A DNA stretch of 8,752 bases, from the NCBI GenBank assembly GCA_002500665.1, contig DLRY01000034.1:1-8752 (forward strand), in the 5' to 3' direction. Shown in pieces: positions 1 through 6,880 of the stretch. Both the position numbers and the translations under genes were made by a program. The DNA comes from Opitutia bacterium UBA7876 (GTDB lineage Bacteria; Verrucomicrobiota; Verrucomicrobiia; Opitutales; Seribacteraceae). Within the stretch, counting starts at the first letter, position 1; every line of letters begins with the position of its first letter. The notes under the pieces were generated by a model, which worked only from the letters and a program-made list of their open reading frames with translations, was not told the DNA's origin and searched no databases.

Positions 1-1100
1 CCGAGAATCTGGGCGGATCTGTCGTAATTGTCCTCACGACGAGAGAAGACCCTGGCCCACCAAAGCGTGGCCTTGGCGGCCAGCAGATCCTTTTCCCCGG
101 CCAGCTCTGAGAACTTCTGGTCGGCCTTCTTGTAATCCTCCAGCTCGAGCAGGCAGCGGGCAAGGTAGAACTTGGCCTCTCTGGCATGAGCCAGCTCGTT
201 CCCGGAATCCTCCTTCTTGTCTTTTTTCCTTTTCGTTCCGCCATGGTCGCCCATTTTGAGGTAGGTCTCGAAGTCGGACAGGGCCAAGTCGAACTTCTTG
301 AGCAGAAAACGAACAAGGCCCAATTGATACCTGCACTCCGCGGCATCCCGCCCCTTCATCCCGGGAAGTGCCGCCACGAAGGCGGGTTCCGCTTCGTCGT
401 ACTCCTTGATGTTGAGGTGGCTTTGTCCCTGCAGGTAGGCGGCCAAGGTCTTCCATTGATCGCTCGCCTCAAGACCGGCAACCCGGGCGAGTGACTCGGC
501 GGCTTCCTTGTGCTTTTCCAGTTGATAAAAGGCTAACCCTCTCTGGTAGAGCCCCCGGGCGGCTTGGTCTCCCTTGGGCTTGGCGCCGGCCAGCTTCTCC
601 GTCCACTCGATGACCGATTCCCATTCCGACTTGGAGAAACAGACGTCGCAAACGGCGGCCAGGGCGGCAAGTCGGAAAGCCGGGTTGCGGAGGTTCTTTT
701 GCTGATCGATGAAAAGCTTCCTGGCCTCGTCCTTCCTCCCCGTGTTGAGCATGCACCTGCCCTGCAGCATGATGATGCGCTCCCGGTCGATCTCCTTGTC
801 CAACCTCGACTTCTTCAGCAGCGCGTCCAGGTGGGGCATGGCCTTTTCATAGAGCTTGAGGGAGTAGAGACTAAGAGCCAGTCCACGACGGGCGAGATCG
901 GCCTTGGAATGATTTCCGTTCTTCCTCAGGAAGCTCTCGAACTGGGCCACCGCTACCGGATAGAGCTTGCGGTTGTAGGCTGCGCTGGCGATGAAATACT
1001 CCTCGAGGGCCGGGTCATCCTTGGCCTGAGCGGGTGGCAATCCGCAGACCATCGCCCAGAGCAGAAGAAGCGTCGAGAAACGGTATGGCTTTGCGTTCAT
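1..1100 (-). CDS. Exported TPR-repeat protein, C-terminus cut off by the window edge
   Basis: An open frame runs without a stop from the ATG at 1100-1098 to the left edge, giving 366 visible residues. Residues 1-26 form a signal peptide: a basic start (MNAKPYRFS), a hydrophobic stretch LLLLWAMVCGL, and an AQA cleavage site before KDDP. The rest is helical and reads as tandem tetratricopeptide repeats, with A/G-rich helix pairs near residues 35-68, 69-101, 178-212, 218-247, 254-283 and 306-335. Examples are RGLALSLYSLKLYEKA and YQRGLAFYQLEKHKEA. A lysine-rich insert (KRKKDKKEDSGNE, about 290-302) separates two repeats. TPR arrays are protein-binding scaffolds; the location is probably periplasmic, and the partner is unknown. 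It resembles envelope TPR proteins of the YbgF/BamD kind in general form only. No strong Shine-Dalgarno sequence precedes the ATG (only GAG at a short distance), but the signal peptide supports this start. It is transcribed divergently from the ThuA-like gene. Confidence 0.85.
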   Translation of the reverse strand, partial: MNAKPYRFSTLLLLWAMVCGLPPAQAKDDPALEEYFIASAAYNRKLYPVAVAQFESFLRKNGNHSKADLARRGLALSLYSLKLYEKAMPHLDALLKKSRLDKEIDRERIIMLQGRCMLNTGRKDEARKLFIDQQKNLRNPAFRLAALAAVCDVCFSKSEWESVIEWTEKLAGAKPKGDQAARGLYQRGLAFYQLEKHKEAAESLARVAGLEASDQWKTLAAYLQGQSHLNIKEYDEAEPAFVAALPGMKGRDAAECRYQLGLVRFLLKKFDLALSDFETYLKMGDHGGTKRKKDKKEDSGNELAHAREAKFYLARCLLELEDYKKADQKFSELAGEKDLLAAKATLWWARVFSRREDNYDRSAQIL

Positions 1101-1296
1101 CGTCTCGGGGTTGGCGAAAGAAAGGACATTAATCAGGGAAGGGCTTGCTTCTAGCGCTATCCGAATGGATTAAGGGGTCAAGAAGGATTCTGGAATGACA
1201 CTTAATTTTTTATCGAAAAGATAGAGTAGGCAATCATGGCGGCAAAGGGGTTGCGACTTGCAATCGTCCGCACAATTTGGGGACATTGGAAAAACC
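1101..1296. promoter_or_regulatory. Divergent intergenic region, probably holding promoters for both flanking genes
   Basis: These 196 bases separate two divergent start codons, so both genes probably have their promoters here. The stretch around 1195-1230 is clearly more AT-rich than the coding DNA. On the minus strand a TTGACC box lies at 1181-1176, but no good -10 box follows at normal spacing. On the plus strand ATGACA (1195-1200) resembles a -35 box, again without a convincing -10. A possible sigma-54-type element is listed separately. No gene, tRNA or strong terminator is visible here. Confidence 0.4.
1240..1254 (+). promoter_or_regulatory. Weak sigma-54-like -24/-12 element upstream of the ThuA-like gene
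   Basis: The sequence CGGCAAAGGGGTTGC has GG and GC dinucleotides separated by ten bases, with GGCA and TTGC blocks as in the -24/-12 consensus TGGCAC-N5-TTGC. It misses the first T and two positions after GGCA. Transcription would start about 30 bases before the ATG at 1297, which is a sensible distance. One partial match in a GC-rich genome can easily be chance, and no sigma-54 activator gene is seen nearby. Confidence 0.15.
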
Positions 1297-2226
1297 ATGA
1301 AAACCTCTCTCGCCTTTTTTTGCCCGATTGCCTTTGTGTTCACGCTGGCGGCCCAACCCAACCAGCCCGTGCCTAAGGCCGAATTACTCAAACTGACCGG
1401 GGACTTCGAGAAGGTATCCCTTGGAAGGGACGTCCGCATCCTCTGGCTCTACGGACCCGAGGACCACAGGGGTGGAGAGCACGACTACGTCCGCGTGAAA
1501 GAACTGTTCGTACCCTTGCTCCAAAAGATTCCGCGCGTTTCCGTCGACGAAGCCTATCAGTTTCCATCCCAAGACCAGTTCGACAAGGCGGACCTGTTGA
1601 TCCAGTTTCTCCATCAGACTCCCATCACGGACGAGCAGTTCGCCAGTTACCACAAATTCGTCGACGACGGCGGCGGGGTAGTCTCCATTCACGAGTCCTG
1701 CATCATCCGGCCAATCGACCGAGCCCGCAAATTGGCCGACTGCATCGGATGCTCATGGAAGGGCAACAAAGAATCCCGATGGAGCAAGTTCAGCCGGAAG
1801 GATCCCCTCTTCCTCGACACCAGACACCCGGCATTCGCCGGCTTGCCCAAGAGCATGCGTTTCAACGACGAGTCGTATTGGAACATGATTCAGCGCGATG
1901 AGGTCAAGGTCATCGGGGCAGTCGGTACGTCAGCCAACAAGGAGGATCAATCCTTTGCCGAGATCCTCCGGTCGGAAGGAGCCCGGGGACAAGCCTTCTG
2001 GACCTACGCTTCAGGGAAAGGTCGCGTCTTCGGGACGACGACCGGGCACTTCACCTACACCTATCACGATCCCATGTACCGCTTGCTTCTGGTTAGGGGA
2101 ATCGCATGGGCCCTGCGGGAGAAACCGGGCGCCTTTATTCCGGTCGTCTTCGACGGCATCACCGACGACAACGGAATGGTCGGGACGCGGGACGCGATGA
2201 TGAACTACAAGAACCGGAGAAAATAG
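1297..2226 (+). CDS. Exported ThuA-like domain protein
   Basis: A 309-residue protein. Residues 1-19 (MKTSLAFFCPIAFVFTLAA) are a signal peptide, so it probably acts in the periplasm or outside the cell. The remainder fits the ThuA-like family (trehalose-utilization type, glutamine-amidotransferase-like fold): ILWLYGPEDHRGG at 48-60, a DGGGVVSIHES block at 124-134, HPAFAGLP at 177-184, and the family's C-terminal signature of AFWTYASGKGRVFGTTTGH at 233-251 followed by RGIAWAL at 268-273. In characterised thu operons ThuA works alongside a 3-keto-sugar-forming dehydrogenase. The exact activity of this homologue cannot be read from sequence. The frame is open back to a TTG at 1258, but the ATG at 1297 is preferred because it begins a clean signal peptide and has a GGA six bases upstream. 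It converges on the DUF1080 gene, with only 12 bases between stops. Confidence 0.88.
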   Translation: MKTSLAFFCPIAFVFTLAAQPNQPVPKAELLKLTGDFEKVSLGRDVRILWLYGPEDHRGGEHDYVRVKELFVPLLQKIPRVSVDEAYQFPSQDQFDKADLLIQFLHQTPITDEQFASYHKFVDDGGGVVSIHESCIIRPIDRARKLADCIGCSWKGNKESRWSKFSRKDPLFLDTRHPAFAGLPKSMRFNDESYWNMIQRDEVKVIGAVGTSANKEDQSFAEILRSEGARGQAFWTYASGKGRVFGTTTGHFTYTYHDPMYRLLLVRGIAWALREKPGAFIPVVFDGITDDNGMVGTRDAMMNYKNRRK

Positions 2227-2238
2227 AACGGGGTGAGG

Positions 2239-2973
2239 TCACTTCACCAGTGGAGCGGTTTGCTCGGGGGACGTTACGCCTGGCGGCAGTTCCATGATCT
2301 TGAGGTTGCGGAAGTGGATTTCGGCTCCCTCGGACTCAAGGCAAAGGTAGCCTTTCTTGTACTGCGAATTGCGTATGCCGTTTACGAACTTGCCATTGAC
2401 CGAAAGCTTGACCACCCCATCCACGCATACCACGTCGTACACGTTCCACTCCCCTTTCCCCTTGCAACGGTTCTCGAGGGACTTGCTGCGGCTGCCGCGC
2501 GGGTTATCGGGTGTCGCCCTCAGGCCACCTGCCCCGAAGAGTTCGCCATGGACGTAGGCAATGGGCGGAGGCGGTTTCCCCTTCTTCGTCCGAAGCTTGA
2601 CCCAGTCCAATTCAAGCATCTGGATCTCCAGTCCCTTGGGCAGGCGATTGCCGAAAGGGATTGCGTCGCTCCAAGCGAAAATGCCCGAGTTGCCCCCTGG
2701 TTCCATATGTCGCCACTCGACGTGAAGAATAAAATTCTCGTACTGCTTCTCGCTTCGCATCACGCCTATGGGCTTTCCCTTGCAGATGAGGATGCCGTCC
2801 TTGACGCTCCAAGTATCGGGCGAGGTATTTACGTCGACCCATCCGGCGAGATCCTTTCCATTGAAGAGATCGATCCACTTGGGAACCTCGGCGGCCCGGG
2901 CTATGGAGGCAAGACAAACAAAGACCGGAACGGAAAGAAGAAGGCTGAAGAGACGGGAAGGCAGGTGTTTCAT
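2239..2973 (-). CDS. Exported DUF1080 (3-keto-disaccharide hydrolase-type) protein
   Basis: A 244-residue protein, close to the usual size of a single-domain family member. Residues 1-27 form a signal peptide (LFSLLLSVPVFVCLASIARA, then AEV). The mature part shows the family's jelly-roll landmarks in order: WIDLFNGKDLAGW (33-45), TWSVKDGIL (54-62), ENFILHVEWR (79-88), GGNSGIF (93-99), LEIQMLE (115-121), GEWNVYDVV (174-182), LSVNGKFV (190-197) and a closing ESEGAEIHFRNLKI (213-226). DUF1080 proteins hydrolyse glycosidic bonds of 3-keto-disaccharides or otherwise bind glycans. The substrate here is unknown. The ATG at 2973-2971 is preceded by TAAGG eight bases upstream, a good ribosome-binding site. 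Its start faces away from the GH9 gene and its stop meets the ThuA-like gene. All three are probably part of one glycan-handling neighbourhood, although they are not co-transcribed. Confidence 0.9.
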   Translation of the reverse strand: MKHLPSRLFSLLLSVPVFVCLASIARAAEVPKWIDLFNGKDLAGWVDVNTSPDTWSVKDGILICKGKPIGVMRSEKQYENFILHVEWRHMEPGGNSGIFAWSDAIPFGNRLPKGLEIQMLELDWVKLRTKKGKPPPPIAYVHGELFGAGGLRATPDNPRGSRSKSLENRCKGKGEWNVYDVVCVDGVVKLSVNGKFVNGIRNSQYKKGYLCLESEGAEIHFRNLKIMELPPGVTSPEQTAPLVK

Positions 2974-3073
2974 ACTCCCGACCTTAGCTCCTTACATGCG
3001 CTTGGCAAGAGGTATGGACATTCGTCGTGCAAATGACCTGAAATGCGTTTTCTCGTGGAACTTTTTCCGAAAT
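2974..3073. promoter_or_regulatory. Divergent gap between the DUF1080 and GH9 genes
   Basis: These 100 bases lie between two divergent start codons and should contain both promoters. On the minus side the ribosome-binding site TAAGG sits at 2986-2982. On the plus side I find no clear -35/-10 pair; TTGGCA at 3005-3010 lacks a matching -10. The GH9 frame is open across the whole gap, with an ATG at 3014, so the true GH9 start could lie inside it. Confidence 0.35.
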
Positions 3074-5323
3074 ATGCGTGAATGGACGTCGATCGTGCCC
3101 ATCAGGACTTTCATAACCTCACTAACCCTCCTCATCGCATCCGCAACTGAGGCAGCCCAACCTTATGGTTTCGGAAGTATTCTCAACCTAGGTGAGCATG
3201 ACCATTTGGTCCGACATGACTCCCTGCGGGTACTGACCGCGGAGGTTGTGGGCCTCGTCCATTACCATCAGGGCCGAAAGATGACGGGTCCCATGGACGA
3301 TCCCGCCAGCTTCACGATCCTTGAGGACGGCAAGCCGATGAGCGGGCACAAGGTGCTGGGTCGCTTCGTCAAGCTGCACCATATGGGGCACGTGCCGGAA
3401 CCGTACCTACCGGCAACTCTCATCGGCACCATTTACCTAAAGCTCCCCAGACCCATGGAAGAAGGCAAGACCTACGTCTTTCGGTCACGAGGCATCGGTT
3501 CGAAGGGCGTGAACGCGACCTTGCAATGGTCCTTCCAAAACGTTTTGTCGGATGCCATCAAAGTCAATCAGGTAGGCTATCTGCCGGATTCAAGGATACG
3601 GTTTGCCTACCTCGGCAAATGGCTCGGAACCGGGGGGGCACTGGAAGCCAAGGCGGACGCTTTCGAGGTAATCGACCTTTCAACCGGTAAAGTGGCCTAC
3701 GAGGGGAAGGTTCGACTCCGTCACAAGGCGGGTGATAAGACCGAGGGCGCCTACAAGCAGGATTTTTCCGGAGAAAACGTCTACGGTCTGGACTTCGCCG
3801 GCTTGAGCAAATCGGGGGCCTATTGCATCCGTATTCCCGGCGTCGGACGGTCCTATTCTTTCCGTATCAGCGCAGACGTCATGGCCGAACCCTTGTTCAC
3901 CAGCATCAGGGCGCTCTATCACGCCCGATGCGGCATCGCCTTGCATCGCAAGTGCACGCCTTGGATCCGGAACGCATGCCGGCAGCATCAGAAGATCGCC
4001 GTCTACCCCGAATACGGCAATTCTCTCGACTTCAAGTCCATCGATGCCTACCTCAAGAATGCCAAGGCATCGGGAACCATCCGCTACAGGAACGTCCGGG
4101 GTGGCTACCATGACGCCGCGGACTACGACAGACGACCCATGCACATCCCCATCGCTCACAACCTCTGTCGGGTCTACGAAATGAACCCCGCAGCATTCGT
4201 CGATCAACAGTTTGTCATTCCGGAATCAGGCAACGGCATACCCGACGTTCTGGACGAGGCGTGGTTTCTTCTCCTCTATTATCTGGAAAGCCAGTGGCCG
4301 GACGGCGGGATCTCGGCGGGAAGTGAGGGAACGGGCCATCCCTTCACCAACAAGTACCCCAAGAACCCCTGGCGAAGCAACACCGACAACGAGAGCGTGG
4401 AGTACGTAATGCTGCCCGTATCGGCCCAAAGCTGCTTCGCATTCGCCATGTCAGCCTCTCACTTGGCCCGCTTGATCAAGAAGTTTCCGCGGGGCAAGAC
4501 GAAGGGCGAGCGGTTGTTGGATGCGGCGGAAAAAGCCTTTGCCTGCGGCATCAAAAAATTTCCTCCCAGAGATCTCGGGGCCGAATATAGGGTCGCGGAA
4601 GCCGCCGCAGAGCTTCTGCATGCGACCCGAGACGTCCGCTACGCCCGGGCCATCGACGCCTTGCCGACCCTCAAGACGGCCAAGATCGATTACCTGAGCA
4701 ACGTCGGGCTGGCCTATACCTTCAGCACCCTTCCAGCCGATCTGCCGGGCCTCGACAGGAGCTTCCGGGCCAAACTGAAGAAAGGCTGCATCGATTCGGT
4801 TGGCTGGGCGGTCAATGCCTTCACCCGCAAAAAGGGCTACGTTCACTTCAAGCATCCATGGGCCCCAATCGGCGCCGGCACCGCTTCCGTCACCCAGGCC
4901 TGGTGGATGGCCTTGATGTGGAAGATGACGGGTGACCCGCTCTATCGCGACCTGCTCTGCGCATCGGTCGACGTGGCGCTCGGGGCCAACCCGATGGGAC
5001 AGGTGCAATGTTCCGGGCTCGGCCAAAGACACGTCCTTCACCCCGAATACCTGGAGTCCATGAACGACGACTTGGACGAATACCTGCCCGGACTATGGGT
5101 ATACGGGCCGGGAAGCGGCAAAAGCTGGATCACCAACATATATCCCCCTACCCCGGCGGTGGACCAGATACCTCCCCTGTATTCCTTCTACGACGTCGAC
5201 CAGTGGCCCGGGCAAACCGAGTTCACGGTCAGCGAGACCATTTTACCGGCGGTCGTAATGTTCGGGGCCTTGGCCCCTCCAAACCCTTCTCCCTACCTAG
5301 GTCCCTTGCCCTCGCCCGAATGA
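3074..5323 (+). CDS. Secreted glycoside hydrolase family 9 protein (endoglucanase-like)
   Basis: A 749-residue protein with a signal peptide (hydrophobic FITSLTLLIASA, cleavage near residue 27), an unassigned N-terminal region (about 30-155), an Ig-like CelD_N-type domain (about 160-266, opening with AIKVNQVGYLPDS), and a GH9 (alpha/alpha)6-barrel catalytic domain (about 272-735). GH9 enzymes are inverting hydrolases acting mainly on cellulose and other beta-glucans. The catalytic aspartates should be D347 and D350 in GGYHDAADYD (343-352). IPDVLDEA (389-396) and LGANP (636-640) are further family landmarks. The catalytic acid is probably E716 in QTEFTVSE, at the place of the usual NEVAxxxNA motif. 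The canonical HPHHR block is not present: the region reads GLGQRHVLHPEY. Activity may therefore differ from classical endoglucanases. The start at 3074 was chosen because it directly precedes the signal peptide. The frame is open back to 2768 over the antisense of DUF1080, and an ATG at 3014 is possible. The stop lies 13 bases from the opposing propeller gene. Confidence 0.87.
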   Translation: MREWTSIVPIRTFITSLTLLIASATEAAQPYGFGSILNLGEHDHLVRHDSLRVLTAEVVGLVHYHQGRKMTGPMDDPASFTILEDGKPMSGHKVLGRFVKLHHMGHVPEPYLPATLIGTIYLKLPRPMEEGKTYVFRSRGIGSKGVNATLQWSFQNVLSDAIKVNQVGYLPDSRIRFAYLGKWLGTGGALEAKADAFEVIDLSTGKVAYEGKVRLRHKAGDKTEGAYKQDFSGENVYGLDFAGLSKSGAYCIRIPGVGRSYSFRISADVMAEPLFTSIRALYHARCGIALHRKCTPWIRNACRQHQKIAVYPEYGNSLDFKSIDAYLKNAKASGTIRYRNVRGGYHDAADYDRRPMHIPIAHNLCRVYEMNPAAFVDQQFVIPESGNGIPDVLDEAWFLLLYYLESQWPDGGISAGSEGTGHPFTNKYPKNPWRSNTDNESVEYVMLPVSAQSCFAFAMSASHLARLIKKFPRGKTKGERLLDAAEKAFACGIKKFPPRDLGAEYRVAEAAAELLHATRDVRYARAIDALPTLKTAKIDYLSNVGLAYTFSTLPADLPGLDRSFRAKLKKGCIDSVGWAVNAFTRKKGYVHFKHPWAPIGAGTASVTQAWWMALMWKMTGDPLYRDLLCASVDVALGANPMGQVQCSGLGQRHVLHPEYLESMNDDLDEYLPGLWVYGPGSGKSWITNIYPPTPAVDQIPPLYSFYDVDQWPGQTEFTVSETILPAVVMFGALAPPNPSPYLGPLPSPE

Positions 5324-5336
5324 GCCACGAACCCTT

Positions 5337-6770
5337 TCATCGCAGTAGAGCGCGCAGGTAATTGCGGTCCCCTTCGCTCAAGCGGTCGAAGGGAACCTCC
5401 ATGATGGCCCCATCCCCCTTGTCGAGAAGTATCTTGCCCTGCTTGACTCCCTTGAACATGGCCTCGACGCGGAAGTTGCCGGTGTCGTCGGTCCACAGCC
5501 TCGTCGCGGAAACCGGGGCCTTGGCCCGGCCCTGGTCTCGCACGTCGTAACAAAGAATCTTGTCCTTTCCGCGCAGGTAGAGCAGACCGTCGCTGATCAC
5601 GGGGTGAGCCCAGCTTTGCTTCATGCCATCGGGTATCTTGAAGGAACTGACTTGTCGAAAACCGCCTTCGGGAGAAGCGTCCACAAGGCCCATGATTCCA
5701 TCTTGGTATCGAACGTACAAGCGCCCGTCGGCATAGGTCAGGCAGGCGGATCCATTGCCCTGGCCACCTCCGTCTCGGCGCCATATTACGCGGCCGGTTG
5801 CGGCTTCCGCGCACCAAGGCCTTCCACGGTCGTCGAAATCACCGTATAGATAGTCGCCTACCTTGACGATTCCTCCATGCTTGTTTTTCAATTCCCTGCT
5901 GAAGTAAACCTCCTCGGCCACGATGCCGCCGGCTTTTCCGGAGAGCTTGAGCAGAGCCCCGCCCTTGCCGTACCCAGCTGCCGTAAAGACAAAATCTGCA
6001 AAGGAAATGGGGGTAGGAATGTTGGCGGTGTTGCTGCCGAGCTTATCGTACTTCCAGAGAAATTTCCCATTGGAGGCCGCCACTCCAAAGGTTCCCCCGG
6101 CGAACAAGCGGACATATTGCTTGACCCCCCCTCCATTCGAAACCACCCAGGAAGAATAATGCGATTCTCCTCCTCCCGGAAGAACGGTTTTCCATACCGT
6201 CGAGCCAGTTCTCTTGTTCAGGGCTAGGGCAGTCGCCCTGTCCCCTCCCGGGGAACAAACCAAGGTCTCTCCGTCCACCAGGACCGATTCGCTGTAGTTC
6301 CATCCACCGGACTTACCACCGAAATCACCAGCCAGGTTCTTGCGCCAGCGCTCCCGGCCCGTTGTCGTTTCCACGCAAACCAAGTCCCCGAATTGCCCAA
6401 GAGCATAAACGGATTTCCCATCCACGGTCGGGGTGCAGCGGGTGCCGGAATAATTTCCTCCCGACTTACCCACCACGACAGACCAACGGGTAGCCCCACC
6501 TTTTCCATCCAGGCAATACAAGTAGCTCTTGCCGGACTTGTCGCCCATGGTGAAAATCATGCCTCCGGTGACGGCCAGGCTGGAAAAACCTTCCCCCACG
6601 GCGCCTCCCTCCCAGAGGAGTTTGGGCCCGCCCGAGGGCCAACTTTGCAACAGGCCGGTCTCGGATGAAACCCCCGACCTGTCCGGCCCACGCCACTGGG
6701 GCCAATCGGTGCCTTGGGCAACTGCAAGAGGAAGAAGAAAACAGACCGCAAAGGAGATAATTTTCGTCAT
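5337..6770 (-). CDS. Exported PQQ-like beta-propeller protein with C-terminal SHD1 domain
   Basis: A 477-residue protein. Residues 1-20 are a signal peptide (MTKIISFAVCFLLPLAVAQG). The mature N-terminus TDWPQWRGPDRSG (21-33) is typical of PQQ-like WD-type propellers in planctomycetes and verrucomicrobia. Blade repeats follow up to about residue 410, for example YLYCLDGKGGATRWS, VYALGQFGDLVCVETTTGRERW, ALALNKRTGSTVWK and GRLYVRYQDGIMGLVDA. After a short linker, residues about 422-476 match the SHD1 (SLA1 homology 1) pattern: ATRLWTDDTGNFRVEAMF, GKILLDKGDGAIMEVPFDRL, then SEGDRNYLRAL. The propeller could bind a quinone cofactor, a polymer or a protein. Cofactor-dependent dehydrogenase activity cannot be claimed, since many such proteins are non-enzymatic. 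SHD1 is presumed to be an interaction module. It is downstream of cysS on the same strand across 110 bases, so it probably has its own promoter; a TTGACT box lies at 6807-6802. No strong Shine-Dalgarno sequence is seen. Confidence 0.87.
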   Translation of the reverse strand: MTKIISFAVCFLLPLAVAQGTDWPQWRGPDRSGVSSETGLLQSWPSGGPKLLWEGGAVGEGFSSLAVTGGMIFTMGDKSGKSYLYCLDGKGGATRWSVVVGKSGGNYSGTRCTPTVDGKSVYALGQFGDLVCVETTTGRERWRKNLAGDFGGKSGGWNYSESVLVDGETLVCSPGGDRATALALNKRTGSTVWKTVLPGGGESHYSSWVVSNGGGVKQYVRLFAGGTFGVAASNGKFLWKYDKLGSNTANIPTPISFADFVFTAAGYGKGGALLKLSGKAGGIVAEEVYFSRELKNKHGGIVKVGDYLYGDFDDRGRPWCAEAATGRVIWRRDGGGQGNGSACLTYADGRLYVRYQDGIMGLVDASPEGGFRQVSSFKIPDGMKQSWAHPVISDGLLYLRGKDKILCYDVRDQGRAKAPVSATRLWTDDTGNFRVEAMFKGVKQGKILLDKGDGAIMEVPFDRLSEGDRNYLRALLR

Positions 6771-6880
6771 GGGAAGAAAAGTTCACCCAAGCCGGTCCGA
6801 AAGTCAAAACGGATTGGAACAGATTCGGTCCCCGGGGACGAAAGCAGGGGACGTCCCTTGCATGAACCCGAGAAGATACG
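6771..6880. other. Intergenic gap between cysS and the propeller gene, with inverted repeats
   Basis: These 110 bases follow the cysS stop and precede the propeller gene's ATG on the minus strand. They include the GC-rich inverted repeats listed separately and a TTGACT box (6807-6802, minus) that could be a -35 element, but no good -10 box follows at normal spacing. No run of T follows the hairpins on the minus strand, so a classical intrinsic terminator for cysS is not supported. Confidence 0.5.
6828..6857. repeat. Cluster of overlapping GC-rich palindromes
   Basis: GTCCCCGGGGAC at 6828-6839 is a perfect 12-base palindrome, and GGGACGTCCC at 6848-6857 is a perfect 10-base palindrome. The halves also pair across the gap: GTCCCC (6828-6833) is complementary to GGGGAC (6847-6852), and GGGACG (6835-6840) to CGTCCC (6852-6857). 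The two cross-pairings give six-base stems that share bases and exclude each other. The cluster could be a dyad operator, a transcript structure in the leader of the propeller gene, or chance in GC-rich DNA. Confidence 0.5.

Noticed and set aside
1176..1181. Sigma-70 promoter for the TPR gene based on the TTGACC box
   Set aside because: No acceptable -10 box at 16-18 bases spacing; mentioned only as a possible -35.
1258..1296. TTG start giving a 13-residue longer ThuA-like protein
   Set aside because: The extra residues would put a polar stretch before the signal peptide, and the ATG at 1297 begins a normal one.
2233..3036. A 267-residue plus-strand open frame covering the whole DUF1080 gene
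   Set aside because: It is the antisense shadow of a clear family gene with signal peptide and motifs. The translation shows no recognisable domain and no ribosome-binding site.
3680..4207. A 175-residue minus-strand open frame inside the GH9 gene
   Set aside because: It is antisense to conserved GH9 and CelD_N sequence. No domain is visible, and long shadow frames are expected in GC-rich DNA.
6834..6857. Intrinsic terminator of cysS
   Set aside because: Stems are present, but no T-run follows on the minus strand.
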